From Anastrepha obliqua (taxonomy: Eukaryota; Arthropoda; Insecta; Diptera; Tephritidae), in assembly GCF_027943255.1 (NCBI RefSeq), contig NC_072895.1, forward strand, positions 21,736,001 to 21,800,000: a DNA stretch of 64,000 nucleotides. The letters are read 5' to 3'. This document shows positions 11,541 through 22,244 of the stretch, piece after piece; position 1 is the first letter of the stretch, and each line of letters opens with the position of its first letter. A program made the position numbers and the translations under genes. The notes under the pieces were generated by a model. The model was not told the origin of the DNA. It did no database searches and was given only the letters and a program-made list of their open reading frames with translations.

Positions 11541-13690
11541 GCTGTTTGTAAGGTAGGTAGGTAGGTTAGATGGCAAGAGTACCCCAGGTACACTACAAGT
11601 AGCACTTACGTGCCGTTTTGATACCATAATGGGGACCGCTACCTGCGACAAAATTTAGGGAAGAGAAAATCGTATACAGCCATCCAATGCTGTTGATGTA
11701 GTGGACGAGAGAAAAGGGATCTAGGCTGGAGAATTTCTTTAAGCCATCCTCACACACTAAGGGCCCACTAAGGAATCACAAGCGCCTAGCCGCCAGAGCC
11801 GGACATTTGCAGAAAAAGTGCTCAACAGTTTCTTTCTCTGCAGGATCCCCACAGCTTCTGCAATAGGGGTTGTACGGAATTCCAAGCTTCTCCGCATGAG
11901 TTCCGATCACCCAGTGACCAGTGAGCACCGCAATGAGTTTGGAAATTGAATGGCGGGGGATTCCCATCACCTTAAGGGAGGGGTCTAGGGTTTGACTTTC
12001 AAAAAATCGATTTTTTGGAAATAGCTTTTTCTTATAGTAAATCATCTCAAAAATATTGTCCCAAAATTTCAGCTCAATCGGAGCAAAACTTTTAGAGTTA
12101 TAGACGTTTTGTCCCCACTCCTCTGCGACAGCTGCGAGCGTTTGGAGCGGAGCGTTACGCGTTTTTCTCGAAACCACTTTTTCAAAGTCCGTGACTATTA
12201 GAACTTCAACAATATTTAACCGATCCTTTTCAAATTTGGTATACAACTTCCCCCACTGAGAGATTTTTCACTTTTTTGTTTTACATTAAGGGCGGTTTCC
12301 ACTTATACAGGGAAAAAATCAGTGAAAATGGAACTTTTTGCTTCAAAAACGCGCTGGCAACGTAAAAATAAAAAAAAAAAATCGGAGCCAGTGGGGGGGA
12401 GGTTTTGGTGATAATTTAACCAAATAATTCTGTTTTTTTTTTTTATTTCAGGTGATTCTACAACTAGATACGATAGTCACCGCAAATCACCTTTTGGAAA
12501 AGGCGTTTTCGGAAAAGTTACCTTACCGGCTTATTTCCCGATATTTTCTTACAAAAATTTAGTACAATATTGTTGAAATGATGCTTTATAATGTACAAAA
12601 AGTTTAAATACATTTTCACTATTCATATCTCTAAAGCAAAGTCTCAAAAATTCATTAAAAAAATGCTCAAACCCTAGACCCCTCCCTTAAGCTGTCTTAC
12701 GCTTTGTTTTAGAAAGAAATGGTGTAGTTTCCCTTTAACAACGGTCAAGGGGACACCAATGTCAGAGAAGGGGACAACTGAAACCCTTTCCTGGCAAGCT
12801 AATCGGCAATTTCATTTCCATCTATATTCCTGTGCCCAGGAACCCAGATAAGGGAAATGTTTCCTGCTCGTTCGAGACGTTTGAGTTCGTCCTTACAGCA
12901 GTTTACGAGAAGAGAGCTGCAATATGGCGACTACAGGGCCTTGATCGCAGCTTGACTATCGAAAAAAATATTAATGTCTCCCTCCCAACAGCGATCACTA
13001 AGCATTTTGAATGCTTGCAGGATGGCGAAGACCACTGTTTGAAAAACGCTGCTCGTTTCCGGCAGTTTTAAGGAGACCGAAATATTGGTTGATATAGAGA
13101 AAAGCCCCGCTTCCACTCTAGATTCCATCTTGCATACGTCAGTGAAAACAGAGGTACTTATATCCGTGGCAACTCTCCCCTATTTCCTTGTCTGCTCGGA
13201 AAGATAGCCCTAGCACAACCCTCAAAATCCAGTTTGCGGATGGAGAAATCTGCTTCAAGATGTTACTATGTCCTACAGGAAGTCACCTCAAGAGGCCAAT
13301 CTCCATCAACTTAATAGCGCTCTGTGCCTAAAATCGGCAGAAACACTAAGTTGTACATACAGAGTACGACAGTACGACAAGTGGCTTGAGACATCATTTT
13401 TTGCCGAACATAGATTTACAGGTGTAGAAGGCTATACTGGCCTTCTTAACTCGATTTTCTATGTGCAACTTCCAGTGGAGCTTCGGGTCAAGTACCACTC
13501 CAAGATACCTAACTTCCGATGAAAGAGTAAGACACTGGTTGTTTAGTCTTGGAAGCTTAAAAGGTGGAGGCTTATATTTCCTGGTGAATAGCATCCACTC
13601 CGTTTTGTCAGAGTTGACTCTGAGACCGCAACTGGCAGCCCAACTACTGAATGTAGCCACCGCACCTTCCAAAATTTCAGCCATTGCTGT
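11541..13690 (-). pseudogene. R1-like LINE 3' half (LINE-A): RT C-terminus, RNase H, C-terminal zinc knuckle; broken
   Basis: Minus-strand pieces in 5'-3' order are as follows. RT C-terminus: GLRVNSDKTEWMLFTRKYK, EVRYLGVVLDPKLHWKLHIE. RNase H: SVFQTVVFAILQAF and FFDSQAAIKAL, the active-site DSQ block. A C-terminal segment: IAVLTGHWVIGTHAEKLGIP then YCRSCGDPAEKETVEHFFCKCPAL cut short, the cysteine-rich end common to R1/LOA/I-group LINEs. Stops and frameshifts occur throughout. The 3' end carries a GGTAGGTAGGTAGG run near 11550. The frame is interrupted by a 711-bp TTAA element (11976-12686); across that insertion VRQLK and VMGIPRHS join cleanly. Related 3' ends lie at 24430 and 43598. Confidence 0.7.
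11976..12686. mobile_element. TTAA-flanked MITE, 711 bp
   Basis: Perfect inverted termini GGGAGGGGTCTAGGGTTTGA at both ends, each flanked outward by TTAA (11972-11975 and 12687-12690). It sits inside LINE-A, and deleting it plus one TTAA restores the LINE reading frame, proving the boundaries. Interior is non-coding. TTAA duplication is typical of piggyBac and Kolobok; which superfamily mobilised it is not settled. Confidence 0.8.
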
Positions 13691-14018
13691 TTGTAAACAA
13701 ATTTAAAAAATTCTAAAAAAAAACAATTGCGAAGTGGCCTTTAAGGTTAGACGTTAGTTGAGAAAACGGCCCATAATAATTTAGAAATTTTGCAATTGGG
13801 TTTTCTTGATAATTTGGTGTTTCGGGTTATATGGCTCTTCCAACAAAGACATGATATGTGCATACATATGTATATACATTTTAATGTTGATCTCGCTCGC
13901 CCTACAAACCTTATTCTAATGCATACTACTGTAGATGTATGTATGTCTATAAATACAAACTACAAACTATAGAAATATAATAAAAAAGTGATACACAAAC
14001 GCGCCTCATTTGATGGTA
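13691..14018. other. Non-coding stretch
   Basis: No gene seen; short cata/tatg microsatellite pieces near 13860 and 13935. Confidence 0.35.
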
Positions 14019-15324
14019 ACGGGTGATCAATCATGAGGTGCTTTTTTCAATAGTTAAAAAAAAAACAAAAATGTAAATTATGTTCAAAACCTTTATTTAT
14101 CATTTGAAAGGACATTCTTTGACATTTACTTTTTGAATATGACTTCATTCAAATGTTGGCCGCAACTACGCTTAAGGTGGTCCATTCTGAAGGTCCAATT
14201 TTCAATCACTCGTTCGAGCATTTCGACTGGTATGTCGTGAATAACACGCGTAATTTTGGCTTCCAGAGCTTCAATCGTAGCTGGTTTATCAGCATAGACC
14301 TTGGACTTCACGAATCCCCAAAGAAAAAAATCCAAAGGTGTGATATCACAAGATCTTGGTGGCCAACTCACAGGTCCTAAACGTGAAATCAGCTGCTCTC
14401 CGAAATGACTTCTCAATAAAGTCATTGTTTCACGAGCTGTGTGGCAAGTGGCTCCGTCTTGTTGAAACCAAATGTCGTAGAGATCATTAGATTCAATTTC
14501 AGGAAGCAAAAAGTCCGATATCATGGTACGGTAGCGAGCACCATTCACAGTTACGTTGCGGCCATCGTCATTTTTGAAAAAATATGGACCGATGATTCCA
14601 CCAGCCCATAAACCACACCAGACCGTTGTTTTCTCTGGGTGTAAAGGTAGCTCTTGAACCTGTTCTGGTTGCTCTTCATCCCAAATACGGCAATTTTGCT
14701 TATTGACGTAACCATTGAGCCAGAAATGCGCCTCATCGCTGAACAAAATTTTGCTCGAAAACAGCGGATCTTCTTCAATCTTTTCAAGAGCCCAATCAGC
14801 AAAACGGTGACGTGCAGGAAGGTCATTTGGCTTTAGTTCTTGTACGAGCTGTATTTTGTATGCTTTTAAATGAAGATCCTTCCGTAAAATTGACCAAGTT
14901 GTTCCATACGACAGTACAAGTTGCTGAGAACGGTGCCGAATCGATTCATCGCGGTTTTCACGTACACTCTCTGCTACTGCCGCTATATTCTCAATGCTTC
15001 TTGCTGGACGTGGTCTATTCGGTCGAGAATTATCCACCAATGAATATTCGGATTCAAATTTGTTGATGGTATGTCGAATAGTGTTTAAGGCAGGCCGATT
15101 ATGTTGACCATAATGCGGCCTAAGCGCACGAAAAACATTTGTCACAGAACGCTGATTTTCATAATACAGTTGAACAATTTGTAGACGTTGTTGCGGTGTG
15201 AGTCTTTCCATGATGAAATGCCAAACGCTGTTCAACAAATCCACTATGACAGTTTGCCACAACTCGCGCGCGATCTGTAAAAAAAAACGCAAATGAAAAA
15301 AACTCCTCTTAATTGATCACCCGT
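14019..15324 (-). mobile_element. DD41D (rosa-like) mariner, apparently intact
   Basis: Length 1306 bp, flanked by TA at 14017-14018 and 15325-15326. Left terminus ACGGGTGATCAATCATGAGG; right, reversed, ACGGGTGATCAATTAAGAGG. The first 13 bases are identical and similarity continues for about 30 bp. Encodes one uninterrupted transposase on the minus strand. Confidence 0.9.
14126..15211 (-). CDS. DD41D mariner transposase, full-length ORF (361 aa)
   Basis: Cut-and-paste transposase acting on its own terminal repeats. I place the start at MERLTPQQRLQ (15211) because related copies here start MERYTLEQ or MEQYMPRE. The frame stays open 27 codons upstream, but that stretch lies in the 5' untranslated part of the element. 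Residues 1-60 and about 65-120 form the two helix-turn-helix-like DNA-binding parts. Catalytic residues visible are D159 in FSDEAHF, D252 in FQQDGATCHT and D294 in TPLDFFLWG, with 41 residues between the last two, hence DD41D. WCGLWAGGIIGPYFF lies between the first and second Asp. Ends EVIFKK. No stop, frameshift or missing catalytic residue is seen, unlike every other transposase in the window. Expression would need the promoter in the 5' TIR region; whether the element moves cannot be told from one copy. Confidence 0.9.
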   Translation of the reverse strand: MERLTPQQRLQIVQLYYENQRSVTNVFRALRPHYGQHNRPALNTIRHTINKFESEYSLVDNSRPNRPRPARSIENIAAVAESVRENRDESIRHRSQQLVLSYGTTWSILRKDLHLKAYKIQLVQELKPNDLPARHRFADWALEKIEEDPLFSSKILFSDEAHFWLNGYVNKQNCRIWDEEQPEQVQELPLHPEKTTVWCGLWAGGIIGPYFFKNDDGRNVTVNGARYRTMISDFLLPEIESNDLYDIWFQQDGATCHTARETMTLLRSHFGEQLISRLGPVSWPPRSCDITPLDFFLWGFVKSKVYADKPATIEALEAKITRVIHDIPVEMLERVIENWTFRMDHLKRSCGQHLNEVIFKK

Positions 15325-16350
15325 TATAATCCGGTAATTCATTGTTTACTGATAAGTAATCAATAATGGAAATCGCGAATTAATAATTTCCCCCTTGACA
15401 ACAGGCCTTGCGGAATCATGCTGACGCACATTAGTAAAACTCATAAATCAGCTAAAATTAATGACGATTGTTTGTAATGCCGATGTTTACCAACGCATAC
15501 ACACATACACACATGCACACATACATATATACATATATACGTATATATTCGTATAAACACTTGTATACTTTTTAGGGAATGGGTAACTGTCTGTCACTTA
15601 CGTGAATCAAATGTAGAGTTTTCTACCTAAACCAGTCAAGGTCGTCTGCGTCTCATTACTTACATACACACATATGTATATGCATATCTGAGTATTATAT
15701 TCCCCTTTCTTTCTAGCAAATATGTGCACTTGCCAGCTAGTTTTTGCTACATTTTATTATCAAGAATTTACACAGACTTCGCTGAATAGATTTCACCTGC
15801 TGCTTGCTACAAAAAAAAACATATTTTAGTTTCAGTAGAAAAGCAACAGTTAGGAACGCATGCATTTCTCTACTGGGTTATTATTTAGAAATAAACCAGC
15901 TGTCGCATTGCTAAATATGAGTAGTTAAACAGATATTCAGACAGCTTGGATGACAACATTTACCAAGCGCACACACACACTCGTACATCTGTGTGTTTAT
16001 TTAATCTAATTGTTCTGTTTACAATTCGTTAACAGCAAAGCAGGGAATAATAGAAAAAAGAAATAGTATACAGAAAAGCTAGAACCAAATAGGCAAACAA
16101 GTGGCCGAGTTTGTATACCCAGCGCATATTTTTAGTTAAATGTCATGTCATGAAATGTTTTTAGTCATAGTCAAGTCATAAAGTTATTAAAGAATCATTG
16201 TTGAAATTTCGTAGACATTATAAGCCTTAGTATTTTTTATTGGTCTTAAACGCATTTGCTTTTTCATTACATTACTTAAACAAGACTTAAAATCAATCAA
16301 AACATACCTCAACAACGTCGTGGCATGGTGTGATGTACTTCAACTATATA
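15325..16350. other. Non-coding stretch
   Basis: Microsatellites (cata/caca) near 15495-15550 and 15660-15685; nothing else assignable. Confidence 0.4.
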
Positions 16351-17234
16351 AAGGGTTTTCCAATAACAGGTAGATGCCACTTTTGAAGCTGTCATTTTTT
16401 GATATTTGACAAGTAGATACTACGCCATTAATAAAAATGGAATGATACACGCTTAAACAACGCATTGAAATTATTAAAATTCACTATGAAAATGGTGAAA
16501 ATTTGGCAGAGACAGAATATTTTTGGCTCATCGTGCGGTCCGACCAGCAATACAGAAATTGGTAAAAAAATTCGAGCTGTTGGGACAAGTGAGCGTTGTG
16601 AAGATTAAAACCCGTGCACGTCGCTCAAGAACAACCGAAAATATTGCTGTTGTAGCCGAAAGTGTTGAAGAAAACCCACGTTTGTCCATTCCTCGTCGTT
16701 CTTTTGAATTAGGCATTCCACAAACGTCATTACACCGTATTTTGCATAAAGATTTGTGTCTTAAGGCTTATAAAGTCCAGTTAACACAAGAACTCAAGCC
16801 GGCCGATCATCAACAACGTCGTGTCTTTGCTGATTGAGTCGTTGAAATGCATGAAAATGATCCAGAATTCCATCGAAAAATCATCTTAAGTGATGAGACT
16901 CATTTCCACCTCGGTAACCTCGCCAACAATCAAAATTGTCAGATCTGGGGCTCAGAAAATCCAAGAGTTATTGTTGAAAAGCCTCTCTATCCTGTTTGGT
17001 GCGGTTTATGGTCCGGCGGAGTCATTGGACCTTACTTTTTCGAAAATGAAGCTGGAGCAACAGTTATGGTGAATGGATTGCGCTATCGAGAGATGAATAA
17101 CGATTTTTAATGGCTGGAATTAGATGGTATTGATCTGGACAACGTTTATTTTCAACAAGACGGCGCTACGTGCCACACAAGCAACGAAACCATTGATATT
17201 TTACGGGAATAACACCTCTTATTGGAAAACCCTT
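16351..17234 (+). mobile_element. DD41D mariner, 3' deleted
   Basis: Termini AAGGGTTTTCCAATAACAGG (left) and, reversed, AAGGGTTTTCCAATAAGAGG (right) flanked by TA. The 3' third of the transposase is missing and the right TIR follows directly. Confidence 0.85.
16437..17211 (+). pseudogene. DD41D mariner transposase pseudogene, third Asp deleted
   Basis: ATG at 16437 is followed two codons later by a stop (M-E-stop-YTLKQRIEIIKIHYENGE). A frameshift follows, then RPAIQKLVKKFELLGQ, TENIAVVAESVEENP, SLHRILHKDLCLKAYKVQLT and QRRVFAD-stop-VVEMHE. The catalytic part has ILSDETHFHLG (first Asp), WCGLWSGGVIGPYFF, a stop after MNNDF, and VYFQQDGATCHTSNE (second Asp). Sequence ends at IDILRE, about 30 residues before the third Asp, where it meets the right TIR. 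It is therefore an internally deleted, non-autonomous copy that could once have been mobilised by a related enzyme. Confidence 0.85.
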
Positions 17235-17239
17235 TATTA

Positions 17240-18519
17240 TTGAGTTGTTCGGAGAGTAATTTGGTTTTTTTGTGGTGAAAATGAAAGACGATCTTCGTAC
17301 AATGAATAAATATTTAATTAAATTATATATATATTGGCCATTCTAATCCAACACCTTCATTTTTCTGGTAGTAGCAGGATTCCACGCTCATAAAATGTTT
17401 GGTCTTTGCTGGCAAAAAACCGATCCAGGTAATTTTTGACGTGTTCATTTGAGGTAAAGGTTTTACCGTCCAAAAAATTTTTCAGTGACCGGAACAAATA
17501 TTATAATAATCCGAAGGAGCCAGGTCTGGAGAATCTGGTGGGTGTGGCAGTGCATCCCATCAAAGCCATCCAAAAAGCTTTTGGCGAGTGACCAAACTTG
17601 TATGAGGTATCACATTATCTTGATGGAACACTACACCTTTTTGTTATGTAATTCTGCCCTTTTCTGTTCAAGTTCATCATTCAGTTTGTCCAGCTGATGA
17701 CAGTTAAATGACTTCCGAATTGATTGTTGTGTCATCCGGTAAAAGCTTAAAAAAGTGACTCCTTTAAAATCCCACCAAACAGGCAGCATCAACTTTTTTG
17801 GATGAATATCGGCTTTTGAAATGCTTTGAGCCGGTTCATCTTTTCTGCTTCACGGGCTCTTGTGTTTTACATTGTTATATACAACCCATTTTTCGTAATG
17901 ATGCGTTTCAAAAATGGAGTTTTCGTGATGTTTGAGGAGTGAAGCACAGACAACAACGCGACGACACAAATTTCTCTACGTGAGGGTATGGCGAACCCAT
18001 ATATCGAGCTTCGAGAGTAAATCCAGGCCTTTCAGGTGGTCATAAACAGTTGAATTCGATAAATTTAACCTCGCATCGATCTCACGTGTTGTTAGTCGCC
18101 GGCTTGCATCAACTAATGCCTTTAACGCGTCTTTATCAGCTTCAATCGGCCCTCCAGAACGTGGTGCATCTTCGACATCAAAATTGCCGGATCGAAATTT
18201 TGCAAACCAGTTCTGGCACTGGCGTATTGTCAACACATCTTATTCATACACATCGGTCAAATTCTTTCTGGAATTTTTATCTTTTCTATAGTAAAAAAGT
18301 AAAATATGAAGAAAATGCTGCTTATTGCTCTCCATATTTAAAAGGGCACCGACCAAAAACTACTGCGTAAAGTCAATTGAACTTATTCACACAATAGCCT
18401 TGCTATATCAGCTGTCAAAACATATAATGACAATGCGACTTAAGTGTGAAGTTAGCCGTGAAAAAATACAATTAAATCCTTTCGCGGGAAATAGCCAAAA
18501 TTCTTTCCGAACAACCCAA
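17240..18519 (-). mobile_element. mariner (mauritiana-like), dead
   Basis: Left terminus TTGAGTTGTTCGGAGAGTAA and, reversed, right terminus TTGGGTTGTTCGGAAAGAAT, flanked by TA at 17238-17239 and 18520-18521. Lies 5 bp from the neighbouring DD41D mariner. Confidence 0.8.
17330..18335 (-). pseudogene. mariner transposase pseudogene (mauritiana-like)
   Basis: Minus strand from MESNKQHFLHILLFYYRK (18335), then a stop after DVYE, then RQCQNWFAKFRSGNFDVEDA and RSGGPIEADKDALKALVDA. The HTH continues through TTREIDARLNLSNSTVYDHL. The first catalytic block has HHYEKWVVYNNV, where the family normally has GDEKW, so that Asp is replaced by Tyr. The second block reads FHQDNVIPHTSLVT, Asp kept. KNFLDGKTFTSNEHVKNYL near the C-terminus is normal for this group. 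Several frameshifts and stops make it non-functional. Assignment to the mauritiana group is from motif memory, not alignment. Confidence 0.8.
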
Positions 18520-19296
18520 TAGTTTAAGGAAAATGAAATCTATTATTTTCGCGTAAAATTTTTGCGCAAATAGTTTAAAACTGTTTTATGGCTGATTTTT
18601 AGCTCCTCGCCAGTGGAGGTACGATGCTACTAAAATCCCGGTCAACTTAGGTTATTTCTGTGATTGCATCGACGTTCTCGAAATTTTCGCCATTAAAAAA
18701 TTGTCTCTTGCGTCCTTTTCTAAATCTAATTCCATCATTTAAGTCTAAGTCTAATTAGGTCTTTTAAATGCTACCTCAAATCTTATAAAGAGCTCGCGTC
18801 TAAGTACTATTAATGAAATTACTGATGTGTGTCCTTGATTCCACGTTCCAGTTTCTTAGTCATTTGAATTTTATTGTCGCCAAATCGTTTTCCACACTTG
18901 CCTTCCGATTTTACGGATCCATACACTTTAAAGTCAGTATTTACATCGCTCGTACGGTCCAAGCTCAAGTATGCCGTCTTTATTTGGATTTCATATCATC
19001 AGTGCCACATCAATAGACTTAAGCGCATTTAAAAGACATTTCTTCATTTCGCTCTCAGATCTTTAAACTTCATTGATCCGATTCCTTTATACAATGCAAG
19101 GTGTGCAATACTAAATTTAAAATCGTTATAAAGTAGGATAAATGGAGCGCATTAGAGCGCATTTATTTTCATATACCCCAAAAAAATCTTCGGAGTTACG
19201 ATTTATTCTTCTATGCCTCGAAAGCACCTTTGGTTGGAGCATTGAATGAGTTTAACCAGATTTCAATTGTTTTTGCTTTTGATTTCTCGCTATATA
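18520..19296. other. Non-coding stretch
   Basis: No gene or assignable repeat. Confidence 0.4.
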
Positions 19297-20198
19297 ACAC
19301 ATGGGCCGAAAAGTCCCGGACCTAACAAAAAATACATGTTTTTTTTTGTTTTTCAAAATTAGCTTTATTCATAAAAGTAATTTCCATCAAGAACAACGCA
19401 ATTATTCCAGCGCCGTTCTAACATTTCAATACCTCTTTTGTAGAACGATTTATCTTTTGCCTCAAAATAGGCCTCTGTGTCAGTGATAAAATCTTTATTC
19501 GAGCGAAAATTCTTATCGGCGACCTAAAAAGTCGACGAACAGCCAATAGTCGCTTGACAGAAATCTGGTAAATACGCTGGATGTGAGAGCAATTCGAAGT
19601 TCGATTCATATAGGTTTGCCACTATTTCGATTGACTTGTGGCACGATGCGTTGTCTTGATGAATCAACACAGCGAGCAAACGCGTTATCATAGTCAAATG
19701 CTCTTGGAATATAAAGCCAAAGCATTGTTTTGATATCTTTACGATGTCAGCTAACTTCCGAAACCTCACTTTTTGATCATTCAAAACGATTTTGTGGATT
19801 TTTTTGATGGTTCCTGATATAGGCGCGTAATTTCTATGTCCGCTGCATTGTGTATCATCGGTGTCTCTACGACCATGTTTGAAATCAGCGAACCATCATT
19901 TTATTGTTGTTTCTGATTGAGGGGAGTCCCCATAACACTTTTCAAGCAATTTCCTCGCTTGAACGATATTTTTTTCTCATCAAGAAGCAGTGTAAAACTG
20001 GAACACGAGATTCTTTTTGATCCAATAACAAAAGTAGCGTCACTCAACTTGCGCTACAATAACTCACGAACGAATGAATAGAATATCATGAAATTTTCAC
20101 AGCTGTTTTTTTAAGGTTAGTACTAATTGAAAAAGAGGTGAATGCAATAAAAGTAGTGCCATCTATGAGTTAGGCCCGGGACTGTTCAGTCCATGTGT
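19297..20198 (-). mobile_element. mariner, internally deleted
   Basis: Termini ACACATGGGCCGAAAAGTCC (left) and, reversed, ACACATGGACTGAACAGTCC (right), flanked by TA. 902 bp. A solo terminus of the same family lies at 39127-39176. Confidence 0.8.
19365..20026 (-). pseudogene. mariner transposase pseudogene, central deletion
   Basis: The expected start codon is ATT rather than ATG (20024-20026). Broken frames give LEKCYGDSP-like and WFADFKHGRRDTDD, then HKIVLNDQKVRFRKLADIVK and FIFQEHLTM of the HTH region. After LTM the sequence jumps to VLIHQDNASCHKS (second catalytic Asp), so the first Asp region is deleted. The third-Asp block is degraded (LPDFCQATIGC). The C-terminus AYFEAKDKSFYKRGIEMLER is readable in a frame after a stop. 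Non-functional, non-autonomous derivative. Confidence 0.75.
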
Positions 20199-20275
20199 TA
20201 TGTGCCGAAGTGTATCAATAGACGGATTTAACTAAATTTGCCCTTTTTCCATTCTTAACACTTATCCACCTGTCT

Positions 20276-20539
20276 ATATCGCACCCTAAATACAAAAGGG
20301 TCACAACTCAAAATTTTCCAAACTCGAGCTTGACTTGTTTACAGTAGCACAGAAAACAAACTATGTGACATATCACGCTGAAATTTGCCATGTAAGCTTA
20401 TAACAGTCCTATCAAAAAAAACAAAAAATTTATTTTTGCCATATGTCATTCACGGACCGTTTTATTGATAACGTTTCGTTCATATTTGAGCAGAAGGAAC
20501 ATTTTGAGTTGTGACCCTTTTGTATTTAGGGTGCGATAT
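20276..20539. mobile_element. MITE with perfect about 37-bp terminal inverted repeats
   Basis: ATATCGCACCCTAAATACAA at the left is mirrored at the right end, continuing through AAAGGGTCACAACTCAAAAT without mismatch. About 264 bp long, non-coding interior. Target duplication is ambiguous, so the superfamily is not assigned. Confidence 0.75.
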
Positions 20540-21129
20540 CTACCCCTTTTTCTTTTACCTGTTACAAACAACCATTAGGTGAAAATACCACAGCACTGGC
20601 ATAAAAATAAAGTGCCAGTAACTTACACCGGCATGAAGATTTCTATGTATTTCATACGCTTACAAATATTTACTCGCGATCATCTGAACATACATACATA
20701 TATTTGTATGCCAACCTGTTTACAAATGAACCTTTAAGAGTTTTTTATGCACGTTAGTGTATGAGGACTAAAAGAAACATGCAAGAAATCTGTTAGTATT
20801 GAACTGGTGTGTTTCTCGTGAGTTTAAAACCAAGATTAGTTGATGTTCCTTTTCTTTCCATTTTTCATACGACGTAACGATCTACGAAGTTTGCCGTTGC
20901 CTAAGCGTAGTCCAAAGCCAAAAGCCTAAGCCTAAGCGCAAGGTTACATATGTATGTATATAAATCGCTGTAGATTTGCTGAATATTTACAGTCGGAGCA
21001 GCTAAATCCATATACGCTGAGGGACTTATAAAGTGCGATTTTTGCTAAGAGGAGGGACTTATAAAGAGCGATTTTTGAGATGAATTTAAATACGTAGACA
21101 AGCCCCAAATGCGCTTGTTGGTAGAAGAG
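20540..21129. other. Non-coding stretch with a short direct repeat
   Basis: GAGGGACTTATAAAG-GCGATTTTTG occurs twice in tandem near 21018-21080; otherwise nothing. Confidence 0.35.
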
Positions 21130-21470
21130 ACTTTTTATTGTATTTCAATATTGACATTATTCGTAGTGCTAACAATAATTGCCAAACAATTCTTTGCGAC
21201 TTCAACATAACAACTGCCAACAGTGACAAGAATGCCGAGATGTGGGCTAAATCTTTTCCGAAGAAAGTATATAGCTGTTCTCATACATCTCCACGCTCAT
21301 TCGCTTCGCTTCTTTATTCAGTTTTGAAAAGATCGATGATGTCAGCATTGCCGCCATGCACTAGAAAATCTGCGATCTTATAAAACCTGGTGTCTAAGCG
21401 ATTTGTTTCTGCAGTTCGAAGAAATTTTGCAGCCAGTTTCATCAGTTTAAAGGCGTCACCCGATAGTGTG
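21130..21470 (-). pseudogene. Degenerate LINE-B RT fragment
   Basis: Minus reading has AETNRLDTRFYKIADFLVHG then NADIIDLF. It aligns by eye with the AAELNRSGTIFYK to AYADDIDIIGL stretch of the LINE at 33187-34440. The catalytic YADD is lost (GGNAD). Boundaries approximate. Confidence 0.45.
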
Positions 21471-22244
21471 CGATTTTTGGTTTTCGCTTTAGGGCGGCTG
21501 CACTGAAAACACTCTGAAGACAGACGAGTGAAGAATGAAATAGTAATAATAGTAACAGAGAACATTGATGTACAGAGAATAGTATAATATATATAATGTA
21601 TATAGAATAGTAACAGAGAGCATTGATGTACTCAGGAACGAATGGAAAGATTAAGTGTCAAATGTTAACAAAATGCCACTAAGAAAATACGATTATTCCC
21701 ACACGACTCGGGGAAAAGCTAACATGCAAGAATCAACATAGCCGAGCGTAGTCAAAGCACCTATACATCAAGGTTCTGTGGTAACACACGTATCACGGTT
21801 ATTTCCTGCTGGGCACTTTACCTATTTGCAAAAGTAAGTTTCTGCTTCTGCCTACTGACTTCAGTTATTGTCCCATTCAAAATGCACGACTAATTGCAGT
21901 AACAACAATATCAATAAAACACAATGCACACGTGCAATGTTTAATTATTACGCTGTTGGTTTATAATGTCTAGACGATTTGTCACTGTTTTTATTCATTA
22001 TTATTGACTTTTTTTTCATTATTATTGACTTCTTTATGTAATTAGTGTTAATAAAACTATCATTAAACTGGTAAATAAAGAAGTCTTATTAGACTGTCTG
22101 GTATTGAACGTCTTATACTCGAGGCCTAGCCATATATAATATATATACATTCATAAACTAGTTACATTATGCTTCTACTAAGGATGATGAGTGGTATAGA
22201 TAAATTCATTTTTTTTTAAATCCTGCGTCAAGTGTTAACTTTTA
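21471..22244. other. Non-coding stretch with 60-bp duplication
   Basis: ATAGTAACAGAGAACATTGATGTAC-like sequence at about 21547 recurs at about 21608. No gene. Confidence 0.35.

Noticed and set aside
15212..15292. 27-codon N-terminal extension of the DD41D transposase
   Set aside because: Relatives start at the MERL-like position, and the extension lies in the element's 5' untranslated part.
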